Assembly: GCF_003667525.1 (NCBI RefSeq)
Contig: NZ_RCUW01000022.1
Location: 1-17,551 of the forward strand
Direction: 5' to 3'
DNA: 17,551 nucleotides
From: Mycetocola_B reblochoni
GTDB lineage: Bacteria; Actinomycetota; Actinomycetes; Actinomycetales; Microbacteriaceae
Of this stretch, positions 7,287-13,665 are shown in pieces; within the stretch, counting starts at the first letter, position 1, and each line of letters begins with the position of its first letter. The notes beneath the pieces are model-generated. The model was not told the origin of the DNA. It did not search any database and was given only the letters and a program-made list of their open reading frames with translations. The translations under genes were made by a program, and so were the position numbers.

Positions 7287-7643
7287 ATGGTCGACACCTT
7301 CGATGCTTTGGCGCATCCCGCCCGGCGAGCACTGCTTGACGAGCTCCGGATGGGACCCCGGCCTGCAGGTGAACTGGGCGCCTCTCTCGACATCAGCCGG
7401 GAAGCCGTCTCGAAGCACCTACGACTCATGGCCGAATCCGGACTCCTGATCGTCGAGACCCAAGGCAGACAGAGGATCTACGCGATCAACCCCGACGCCC
7501 TTGCAGCAGTCGACACCTGGCTGGTCCCCTACCGAGCCTCCTGGGACCAGCACCTCGACGCCTTGGAAACAGAGGTGGCCCGGGGCCGACGCGACACCGA
7601 CCGGCTGTCCAGCAACCGACACCCATTCAGCAAAGGAGCCTGA
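7287..7643 (+). CDS. ArsR-family winged-helix repressor
   Basis: Small DNA-binding repressor of 118 residues. It opens with the family pattern FDALAHPARRALLDELR (5-21), then PAGELGASLDISREAVSKHLRLMAESGLL, with the recognition helix at about 37-48, and a wing ending GRQRIYAINP (60-69). It has no cysteine at all, so the metal-binding ELCVCDL site of arsenic/cadmium sensors is missing; this fits the subgroup encoded with SRPBCC proteins, whose signals are mostly unknown. ATG 7287 is chosen because the family pattern starts there and the operator lies directly upstream; the earlier in-frame ATG at 7236 would put the promoter inside the gene. The next gene begins 2 bases after its stop. Binding to the 7259-7282 palindrome is inferred. 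Confidence 0.92.
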   Translation: MVDTFDALAHPARRALLDELRMGPRPAGELGASLDISREAVSKHLRLMAESGLLIVETQGRQRIYAINPDALAAVDTWLVPYRASWDQHLDALETEVARGRRDTDRLSSNRHPFSKGA

Positions 7644-7645
7644 GC

Positions 7646-8158
7646 ATGGAACACCAGATGGGCACCATCGCCCGATCCGGCGGACAGAGCACGATCACGC
7701 ATACGCGCGTCATCAAGACCACTCCCGAAGACCTTTGGGATGCGATCACCAACCCCGAACGCGCCGCACGGTGGCTCGGAGCACTCAGCGTCGACCTGGT
7801 CAAAGGCGGCCACTACGAGCTGGTGTTCGACGCATCCGACCCTGACAGCCGCGTCGAGGGGATCGTCCTCTCGTGCACGCCGCCGCGTCAGCTCGTAGCG
7901 ACCTGGAGCGCGCCGGAAGAATCCGCCTCGCGGGTCAGCGTCACCCTCTCACCATGCGACGACGGCACCCTGCTGGAGCTGGTACACGCCGGGCTCCAGC
8001 CCCCCGCCTCGGACACCGGACATGCCGCAGGCTGGCACATCCACCTGGACCAGCTCATGGCCGGCGTCGAGCGCAACCAGTGGCAGGACCTCTGGGGTTC
8101 CTTCGACCAGGTCCACGACGCCTACGTACTGCGCTACACCTCCCTCCAGGACCAGTAA
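7646..8158 (+). CDS. SRPBCC (AHSA1/START-like) domain protein, first of a pair
   Basis: 170-residue protein of the SRPBCC fold, a cavity-forming fold that holds hydrophobic ligands. Visible family signs: THTRVIKTTPEDLWDAITNPERAARWLG (19-45 region), the strand VEGIVLSCTPPRQLVATW (70-87), and the C-terminal helix GWHIHLDQLMAGVE (129-142) typical of AHSA1-like proteins. AAAGGAG stands 8 bases before ATG 7646, inside the arsR end; ATG 7658 is an alternative. The 2-bp gap to arsR and to the next gene shows one operon. In this family ArsR-SRPBCC pairs are common and often lack a proven reaction; a role in binding or modifying the repressor's ligand is possible but unproven. Confidence 0.88.
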   Translation: MEHQMGTIARSGGQSTITHTRVIKTTPEDLWDAITNPERAARWLGALSVDLVKGGHYELVFDASDPDSRVEGIVLSCTPPRQLVATWSAPEESASRVSVTLSPCDDGTLLELVHAGLQPPASDTGHAAGWHIHLDQLMAGVERNQWQDLWGSFDQVHDAYVLRYTSLQDQ

Positions 8159-8160
8159 CC

Positions 8161-8634
8161 ATGCCGCTCGTGACCGCCACCTCCACCACCCAGTCCCTAC
8201 ATGTGGAGTGGGTCGTCGCCACGGCTCCAGAGGGTTTGTGGGCACACATCACCAACCCGACACTCCTGCCGCAGTGGCTCGGGCGCCACGTCGGCGGCTG
8301 CCTCACTGTCGGGGACGTGCTCAAGATCGACCACGGCGAGGGATACGTGTCTTCCAGCCGCGTCCACCGGGTACAACCCCTCGAACAGTTCGCCATGAGC
8401 TGGGACTTCCCCGGGGAGCAGACCTCCGAGATCTGCATGATGATCCAACCCGACACCGCCGACCATGCGCGTCTGACCCTGGACCACGCGGGAATCATCG
8501 ACCCGAGGTCTACATACCTGCCGGGATGGGTGTGCCACCTGCCCTACCTCGACAGCAGCCTCAACGGACACCCACTCCCACCCGAGGCCTTCTGGAACCT
8601 CCACACCACGCTCACGCGGCTCACCACTCCGTGA
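8161..8634 (+). CDS. SRPBCC (AHSA1/START-like) domain protein, second of a pair
   Basis: 157-residue protein related to its upstream neighbour, with the same opening pattern HVEWVVATAPEGLWAHITNPTLLPQWLG (14-41), a middle strand SSSRVHRVQPLEQFAMSWDFPG (64-85) and a C-terminal helix region around GWVCHLPYLDSSLNG (122-136). It starts 2 bases after the stop of the first SRPBCC gene and has only a weak Shine-Dalgarno-like AGGA, so coupled translation is likely. The two copies have clearly diverged, and this one is shorter in the middle, so they may form a heterodimer or bind different ligands. It is the last gene of the arsR operon; no terminator hairpin was seen after 8634. Confidence 0.85.
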   Translation: MPLVTATSTTQSLHVEWVVATAPEGLWAHITNPTLLPQWLGRHVGGCLTVGDVLKIDHGEGYVSSSRVHRVQPLEQFAMSWDFPGEQTSEICMMIQPDTADHARLTLDHAGIIDPRSTYLPGWVCHLPYLDSSLNGHPLPPEAFWNLHTTLTRLTTP

Positions 8635-8694
8635 GGAATTCGACCTGTCGCCAGCGGTGATGCATTACCGGATCTGCCGCATACGGTGGTGCCC

Positions 8695-9228
8695 ATGCCC
8701 GAGTTCGCGGAGTTCACTGACGACAGCGGAGACCTCGATCCGCTGCCCGTGCTGGTCAGCACCTTGGCCAACGAGGACGTCCGCGCATGCGCGACATTGG
8801 CGGCAGCCCGCGAGGATGAGCCAATGGATCGCTGGATCGGTGCCTTCCAACGAGCGCTCGAGGATGATCGCCAGCTCGTCCTTGTGGCTCGTTCTGGCTC
8901 GGACCTCGTGGGCTATGGGAAGGCGAGTTGGCTGCAGCTGCCAGCCGACTGCAATGCCCCCTCGGGCTGGTACCTCACCGGTGTTGTGGTGGACCCAGCC
9001 GTACGTCGTCGAGGCGTGGGACGGCTGCTGACTCGCGCTCGACTCATCTAGCTACGAAGGCGAGGCGTTCGACAGGTCTGGTACTTCGCCAACGCCCTCA
9101 ACCAAGCCTCCCTGGCGCTCCACGCACACCTTGGCTTTGGCGAAATCACCCGCGACTTCGCAATTCCGGGCGTCACCTTCTCGGGCGGGCAAGGTGCGCT
9201 GGCCTGCTGGGACGCCGCTTCCAATTGA
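8695..9228 (+). pseudogene. GNAT acetyltransferase gene broken by an in-frame TAG
   Basis: Reading from ATG 8695 (or GTG 8686) gives 118 residues ending LLTRARLI, then TAG at 9049-9051. The same frame continues for 58 more codons (LRRRGVRQVWYFANALNQASLALHAHLGFGEITRD...) to TGA 9226-9228. The two parts together make one normal-length GNAT (177 codons): motif A VVVDPAVRRRGVGRLL lies before the stop, and motif B NALNQASLALHAHLGF after it. In relatives this position is often Trp (pattern D-W-L), so a TGG-to-TAG change is plausible. The truncated product lacks motif B and is probably inactive. No frameshift is needed; a single base explains the break. No good ribosome binding site is seen. Confidence 0.85.
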
Positions 9229-9247
9229 ACGCGCACTTCTGACGCGA

Positions 9248-9796
9248 TCAGCGGGGATCGGTGTCCAGGATTGCGTATACATAGGAGTCGAGCCACCGTC
9301 CTGAACGATGCAGGGAATCGGTGCGGAAGTGGGCCTCGCGGCGCATGCCGATCTTCTCCATGATGCGCGCTGAGGCGGCGTTGTCGGCGAAGCAGTAGGC
9401 CGTCACCCGACGAGCTCCCGAGGCGAACGAGATGTCCAGCAGGGCCCTGGCGAACTCGGTGCCGATCCCTCGGCCCTGATGGCCCGGTGCCACGACCCAC
9501 CCGATCTCAACCTGTGCGCCGTCGACCTGGTCGGCAACCTCGGACTGCGCCCATGCCTGTTCCGGTGCGATCTTGCCCGTCGCCACGATCGTGCCGGCCA
9601 TCTCGGCGACGTAGTTGCTGTCGAGCCCGGCGACCCACCGTTCCTTGTTCTGCTCTGGCGAGGTGGGGATGGCGGTCAGCCACCGATTGAGCTCATCGTC
9701 TTCGCGCCAGGGCCAGATCTCCTCGGCATCACTGGCTCGGCCCTTGCGGATGACCAAACGCTGTGTGGCCCATGGGCCGGTGCCTTGCTCGCTCAT
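9248..9796 (-). CDS. GNAT-family N-acetyltransferase (RimJ/RimL-like)
   Basis: 182-residue predicted acetyltransferase. It opens with ATQRLVIRKGRASDAEEIWPW (10-30), typical of RimJ/RimL-like GNATs. Motif A is VEIGWVVAPGHQGRGIGTEFARALL (96-120) with the acetyl-CoA loop Q107-G-R-G-I-G112, and motif B is FADNAASARIMEKIGMRRE (136-154). Its substrate is unknown: such proteins acetylate ribosomal proteins, other amines or antibiotics. The start is firm: AGGAGGGG lies 6 bases upstream on the minus strand. It converges on the broken GNAT gene with only 19 bp between stops and no visible terminator. Confidence 0.9.
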   Translation of the reverse strand: MSEQGTGPWATQRLVIRKGRASDAEEIWPWREDDELNRWLTAIPTSPEQNKERWVAGLDSNYVAEMAGTIVATGKIAPEQAWAQSEVADQVDGAQVEIGWVVAPGHQGRGIGTEFARALLDISFASGARRVTAYCFADNAASARIMEKIGMRREAHFRTDSLHRSGRWLDSYVYAILDTDPR

Positions 9797-9802
9797 GGTG
9801 AA

Positions 9803-9810
9803 CCCCTCCT
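9803..9810 (-). promoter_or_regulatory. Strong ribosome binding site of the minus-strand GNAT
   Basis: AGGAGGGG on the minus strand, 6 bases before ATG 9796. It sets the start of the 182-residue protein. Confidence 0.8.
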
Positions 9811-9950
9811 GGGTGGTTCTCGGGTCCAGAGACCCATCCTTGCCCGCTGCTCGCTTCGACCGCCAGCCGATAACCGCTCATGCCGCTGGTCTCGCGCAAG
9901 GTGGGTCCATTCCTGGCCGTCACCCCGGGGCCAAGTGGGGTTGACATAGC
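9811..9950. other. Gap between GNAT and IS110 remnant
   Basis: Holds the presumed GNAT promoter region and one dyad, GGGTC (9822-9826) with GACCC (9831-9835). Near its right edge GGGGTTGACATAG (9936-9948) resembles the TTGACAACTATAG after the IS110 remnant (10589-10601), so a second IS110-type end may be abutted here. No gene recognised. Confidence 0.4.
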
Positions 9951-9953
9951 CAG

Positions 9954-10592
9954 GTGAAGGAGCGCACCGGGGCGATGGTGACGCTCAAGGCGATGCTCGT
10001 CCACGCCACCGAGGACCTCCGCCGAGAGACCGCCAAGAAAACGCAGAAGATGGTCGCCCGGCACTGCGCCGCTCTCCGACCCCACGGGCTGGCGACGCCC
10101 GAGGACGCGAACCGGCACGCGCTCAGGTCGATCGCGAAACGTTGGATCGCTCTGAACGACGAGATCAAGGAACTCGAGGCGCAGATCGAGCAGCTCGTCC
10201 TGCAGCGCGCCCCGCACCTGCTCGACGAGTTCGGCATCGGCGTCGACACTGCCGCGGAGATCCTCATCGTCGCCGGCGACAACCCCGAACGCATCCATTC
10301 CGAAGCCGCGTTCGCGAAACTTGCTGGCATCAGCCCGGTCCCGACCGGCTCAGGGATGACCAGCGGGAAGCACAGGATCAACCACGGCGGACATCGGCAA
10401 CTCAACGCCGCGATCTATCGGACCGTCATCGTCAGAATGAGATTCCACGAACCCACCATCGCCTACGTCGCCCGACGAACCGCCGAAGGCAAAAGCAAGC
10501 GCGACATCATCCGCTGCTTGAAACGCTACGTCATCCGCGAGGTCTATCACCTCATCAAGACCGACCCGAAAACCGGCGAGATCATGAGTTGA
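9954..10592 (+). pseudogene. IS110-family transposase, C-terminal part only
   Basis: 212 residues readable from GTG 9954. They start inside the central helical region (VKERTGAMVTLKAMLVHATEDLR) and run through the IS116/IS110/IS902 C-terminal domain (GVDTAAEILIVAGDNPERIHSEAAFAKLAGISPVPTGSGMTSGKHRINHGGHRQLNAA), which includes the conserved serine region (S137 in GMTSGKH). The N-terminal DEDD RuvC-like catalytic domain of about 150-200 residues is absent, so the enzyme cannot work. Upstream reading meets TGA soon (9942-9944). The gene stops at TGA 10590 and TATAGGAGCATC follows, which looks like the right tip of the element; it abuts the IS3 remnant at about 10608. Confidence 0.88.
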
Positions 10593-10608
10593 CAACTATA
10601 GGAGCATC

Positions 10609-10824
10609 AACTCCCTCGCGGAGTCGCAGATCGGCCTGTACAAGTCCGAGCTGATCCACCACGAAGGGCCCTGGCGCGACGTCGACCAAGTCGAGGCCGC
10701 CACTGCCTCCTGGGTGCTGTGGTTCAACACCGAACGCACCCACGGCTCCATCGACGACCTCACGCCCCTCGAGGTCGAACAACTCGACTACGCTCGCAAC
10801 GAACCGGTCGAACAAGCCGGCTGA
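10609..10824 (+). pseudogene. IS3-family transposase (OrfB), C-terminal fragment
   Basis: An open stretch without its own start encodes 71 residues beginning NSLAESQIGLYKSELI, the end of the IS3 integrase core. The third catalytic residue of the DDE triad is kept (E in NSLAES). It continues GPWRDVDQVEAATASWVLWFNTERTHGSIDDLTPLEVE, a textbook IS3 OrfB tail, and ends at TGA 10822-10824. Everything upstream (OrfA and most of OrfB) is replaced by the IS110 remnant, which joins at about 10608. Confidence 0.9.
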
Positions 10825-10840
10825 CACCAGCAAAACACTC

Positions 10841-10863
10841 TCCAGACACGCCGGGGCGAGTCA
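10841..10863 (-). repeat. Right terminal inverted repeat of the IS3 element
   Basis: Read on the minus strand it starts TGACTCGCCCCGGCGTGTCT, with the TG...CA tip expected of IS3 elements, 17 bases after the transposase stop. The left partner is lost. The tip TGA also serves as an immediate stop codon for the interrupted gene beside it. Confidence 0.7.
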
Positions 10864-11103
10864 GTCACCTTCCGCGAGCCGGTAATTGAACGGTGCGCGG
10901 TGCAAGGCCCCTCCGGCGGCTCCCGTGCCAATGCAACGCCCGAACTGGGACGGGTAGTTGGTATCGGAAACCGTCACCCCGGCCTCGAGGATCATCGCCT
11001 GCGCCCACCTGTCGATGTCGAGCAGGTTCGTACCGGCCCGGCATCGCTCTCTGAGGCTGTAGAGGATGTCGCGGACTAGCAGGCCCTTGACTCTCACGTG
11101 ATC
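10864..11103 (-). pseudogene. Methionine aminopeptidase-like (M24) gene remnant
   Basis: Minus-strand reading gives VRDILYSLRERCRAGTNLLDIDRWAQAMILEAG, then a degraded stretch ending FGRCIGTGAAGGALHRAPFNYRLAEGD. This follows the N-terminal half of actinobacterial type I methionine aminopeptidase (known pattern: VGTNLLDIDRWAKAMI-EAGA...FGHYICTSVNDAVLHG...DY-LADGD). The catalytic His site (normally Y-I-C-T-x-V-N-D-x-V-L-H-G) has become CIGTGAAGGALHR with a deletion, so it is decayed as well as cut. Right after the AEGD codons the IS3 end begins and gives TGA. No sensible start is present upstream; the frame stays open to 11403 without recognisable homology. The essential cellular map must be elsewhere. 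Confidence 0.72.
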
Positions 11104-11312
11104 GGGCTCAGAGCAGGTCTGGGAATCTCGATCGCTGTGCTCAGCCTTTTCCTCGATAGCACCCGACTCGGGGTGACCCAACCGCAGAACGATGACGCTC
11201 GAAGGCCAGCGACACATGCTGCCCATCAGTGGTTTCTCGTGTCCGAGTAGCCCGCGCTTACCTTCGCGACCGAGCATGTCAGAGACCCAGAGACAGGCCG
11301 TGTCAGTCGGAG
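11104..11312. other. Gap without recognisable gene
   Basis: 209 bp between the aminopeptidase remnant and the 3' end of the MFS gene. A minus-strand frame is open through it but the product (around MGSMCRWPSSVIVLRLGHPESG) resembles nothing I know. No terminator hairpin with a T tract was seen. Confidence 0.5.
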
Positions 11313-12587
11313 CTAGTTCAAAGACGGGGCCGCCGAATGCGTGTGTCCCCCAATGACCCGGTTTCGTCCGCTGAGGTATCCGAGGCCAGCGAGGATGATG
11401 CATATGACGACCATTCCGGTTAGTACCGGCGTCCGGTCTCCTGTGGTGTCGTGGAGGGCGCTAAAAACGAGCGGGCCTGCGGCGGCGACGAGGTAGCCGA
11501 GGGTCTGGGCCATACCGGACAGGCTCGCGGCTTGGCCGTGGTGCGTGGTGCGCAGGCCGAAGAACGACAGTGCGAGGACGACGTTTACTCCTGCGGCGAA
11601 CCCCAGTACGCAGATCCAGACCAGCGCGAGTTGTGGTGCGAAGTAGATTCCCGCGAGTCCGGCGGCGACAAGGAGCGGGCCCGTGACCGCGAGAAGTCGT
11701 TGGTCTCGCATTCGGGGGATCATGACGGCGCAGACGAGACTCGCGAGCACTCCGAGCGCGTTGAGGACGAACTGGTGGATGTTGATCTCGTAAGCACGGA
11801 TTCCGGCAGCGGCTTCGATGGAGGGCAGCCAGGTGATCAGACTGTAGAAGATCAGGGATTGCAGTCCCATGAACAAGGTCACCTGCCAGCCGAGAAGGCT
11901 CGTCCATGGGGAGCGCCACGTCGCGTGATGCGCTTTCGGGAGCTCGAGTGCGATGTCTTCCTCCGAAGCGGTGAGCACGGTCCGCCTGCGCAGCTGCGGA
12001 GCAAAGACCCCGAGGCTGATGAGTGCAAGCCCGGCCCACATCCCCAGAGGAAGTCTCCATCCGAGCGCGGTCGCCCCGGCGAGCGGCGCTGCAATTCCTG
12101 CTGCCACCGCCGCGAAGGTCGACTGCAGGGCGGAGTATCCGCCGGTGACTTGGGCGATCTTGTTCGGGAAGTCGCGTTTGATGAGTGCCGGGAGGACGAC
12201 GTTGAGGATCGCGATGGCCACCCCAATGAGGACGGTCCCAATCCACAGCAGTGCCAGTGGTGGTGTGGAGCGGGTGATGAGTCCTGCGATGAGGAGGAGC
12301 AGGCTGATCCCGATCGTGCGTTCGAGCCCGAGTCGGTGAGCGATGCGCGGGGCAATGGGTGACACGAGCGCGAACGCCACCAGCGGCAGGCTGATGAGCG
12401 CTGACGAGAGCAGCGCGCTGATCTGGGTGGAGCGTGCGATCTCAGGTAGTACCGGGCCGACCGTGGTGATGGCCGCACGTAGGTTGCCCGCGGCAAGCAA
12501 AATCCCGATAAGCACCAGCAGTGCCGACGGCTGAATGCGCACGCGTCGCGGGCGGGTTAATGTGGGCAGGGTGTCAGTGTGAAGCAT
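11313..12587 (-). CDS. MFS transporter, CynX/NimT-type
   Basis: Integral membrane secondary transporter of 424 residues, the usual size of a 12-helix major facilitator. The opening helix carries LLAAGNLRAAITTVGPVLPEI (30-50), a hallmark of the CynX/NimT branch (cyanate and 2-nitroimidazole transporters). Repeated hydrophobic segments fill the protein, with a central charged loop (RRRTVLTASEEDIALELPKAHHATWRSPW) between the two six-helix halves. Start ATG 12587 has AGAAAG 6 bases upstream. It lies downstream of the SIP gene on the same strand with a 135-bp gap, so it may share that promoter or have its own. Substrate cannot be told; with a tet-class repressor and a SIP gene beside it, export of a drug or siderophore-like molecule is an inference. 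Confidence 0.9.
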   Translation of the reverse strand: MLHTDTLPTLTRPRRVRIQPSALLVLIGILLAAGNLRAAITTVGPVLPEIARSTQISALLSSALISLPLVAFALVSPIAPRIAHRLGLERTIGISLLLLIAGLITRSTPPLALLWIGTVLIGVAIAILNVVLPALIKRDFPNKIAQVTGGYSALQSTFAAVAAGIAAPLAGATALGWRLPLGMWAGLALISLGVFAPQLRRRTVLTASEEDIALELPKAHHATWRSPWTSLLGWQVTLFMGLQSLIFYSLITWLPSIEAAAGIRAYEINIHQFVLNALGVLASLVCAVMIPRMRDQRLLAVTGPLLVAAGLAGIYFAPQLALVWICVLGFAAGVNVVLALSFFGLRTTHHGQAASLSGMAQTLGYLVAAAGPLVFSALHDTTGDRTPVLTGMVVICIILAGLGYLSGRNRVIGGHTHSAAPSLN

Positions 12588-12722
12588 CGTGTCTTTCTTG
12601 AGAGCTGGATCCGCAGATCATTCGATCGTCGTCGGCTGTAGTGCAGGACCCCGCAGCGATGATGAGGTTCGTGGACTCAGGGCAGGTGGCGTAGATCCAA
12701 GGCGGAGGAGGACGTCCGCTCG
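12588..12722. other. 135-bp gap between SIP and MFS genes
   Basis: Long for an operon junction. Apart from the MFS ribosome site near its left edge I see no clear promoter or hairpin. The palindrome CGATCG lies at about 12624. Confidence 0.4.
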
Positions 12723-13544
12723 TCACTGCCGTTTCCAGTAGTTCCCTGCGTGGATAGCACTGCGGGGTACACCGGCCCGGCGGAGGCGTGTGACGAGTTC
12801 GTGTGTGAAAGAGCGCTCCCCCGCGATGCCGACGAGGTCAGGAACCAGAGGGAGTCTGCGTGCGAGCATCGTTGAAACGAACGCCTCCCATGCAGCGCTT
12901 TGCTCGCCCTGCTTCGGTACAGCGACGACCGTGACGTGGTCGGCAGATCGATCTACTTCTGTCGCCGCCACCGTGCGGGGAACGTACAACGTTGTGGGTA
13001 CCTCTGATGGGGTCTCTGCCGCGACAGCGAGAGCTGCGGGAGCGCCTGCCTCATCGGCAATGAGTAGCTGCCACCGGGTGTCGGCAGGGACATAGTAGCG
13101 GCGCCCGTTGTCGATGACATCGACCGTGGACCCGAGCGGTGCATCCTCCGCCCAGGTACTGAGCGGACTCTCGCCGTGCAGCAAGATGTCGAAGTCGATC
13201 TCCAGCGCGTCCGCGCGGTAGCCACTGACCGTGAGACGTCGACGGAGTGGGCGGGTAAGCGCTGCTGCGAACCCCCACTGCGATGCTGCGCTCCATGGAT
13301 CCGCGATCATCGGCACCATGTAACGCCAGGCTTCTTCCTCAGGCCAAGGGATCAGCAGCGTGCATCGCTGATCCCCGCCCTGGTAACGGAAACTCTCTAG
13401 GCCGAACCCGCTCAAGGTCACGCGGACCGCACTTTCCCCGATCGGACGACGCTCCACGAGCGTCAACTCCTGCCTGCGTCCGAGGAAGGGGCGCCTACAC
13501 CATGGCGGAGTGTGGCGGCGATCGCCGCTGTGTAACGAAGACAT
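12723..13544 (-). CDS. Siderophore-interacting protein (SIP), FAD-dependent ferric reductase family
   Basis: Cytoplasmic flavoprotein family (ViuB-like) that reduces ferric siderophores to release iron. 273 residues from ATG 13544, chosen because AAAGG stands 8 bases upstream; GTG 13553 would add three residues. Visible pattern: N-terminal FAD-binding barrel LVERRPIGESAVRVTLSGFGLESF (29-52); RRRLTVSGYRADALEIDFDILLHGESPLSTWAEDAPLG (101-138), matching the R-x-Y-T-x-R ... DFxLHG ... WA signature, although the usual Y-T-V-R is LTVS here; ADEAGAPAALAVA (163-175); and the C-terminal GIAGERSFTHELVTRLRRAGVP...GNYWK (239-271). The weak FAD motif leaves open whether it still binds FAD normally. It diverges from tetR over a shared 121-bp region. 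Confidence 0.85.
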   Translation of the reverse strand: MSSLHSGDRRHTPPWCRRPFLGRRQELTLVERRPIGESAVRVTLSGFGLESFRYQGGDQRCTLLIPWPEEEAWRYMVPMIADPWSAASQWGFAAALTRPLRRRLTVSGYRADALEIDFDILLHGESPLSTWAEDAPLGSTVDVIDNGRRYYVPADTRWQLLIADEAGAPAALAVAAETPSEVPTTLYVPRTVAATEVDRSADHVTVVAVPKQGEQSAAWEAFVSTMLARRLPLVPDLVGIAGERSFTHELVTRLRRAGVPRSAIHAGNYWKRQ

Positions 13545-13582
13545 GGAGTTCACCTTTCTGGACCGGCGACACTCATCGCCTT

Positions 13583-13626
13583 CTTGATTAGGACACCCTA
13601 ACTCAGACTTGATTAGGATACCCTAT
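13583..13626. promoter_or_regulatory. Tandem operator between SIP and tetR genes
   Basis: Two near-identical 18-bp repeats, CTTGATTAGGACACCCTA (13583-13600) and CTTGATTAGGATACCCTA (13608-13625), are offset by exactly 25 bp and differ at one base. Each holds an inverted core TAGG-N4-CCTA (TTAGG-N4-CCTAA in the first). They lie 39-57 bp and 64-82 bp from the SIP start and end 41 bp before the tetR start, so a repressor bound here could control both directions. TATCCT on the minus strand inside the second copy is a possible -10. Confidence 0.78.
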
Positions 13627-13665
13627 CTGTGAACGAAAGCGCACACCAAGCAAGAGAGGGCGAGG

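Noticed and set aside
8658..8690. Third copy of the 38-bp repeat before the broken GNAT gene
   Set aside because: Only about ten bases (ATCTGCCGNAT) agree; the rest does not align, so it may be chance.
6586..9228. Integron gene cassettes with attC sites between the small genes
   Set aside because: The repeats lack the paired RYYYAAC / GTTRRRY core and the imperfect hairpin of attC, and no tyrosine integrase is present.
11451..12362. 303-codon plus-strand frame opposite the MFS gene
   Set aside because: Antisense of the transporter; Glu/Arg/Asp-rich composition without domains.
13583..13626. DtxR/IdeR-type iron box upstream of the SIP gene
   Set aside because: TTAGG and CCTAA arms are present in the first repeat but are separated by 4 bases instead of the 9 of the iron-box consensus, and the second copy lacks the outer A.
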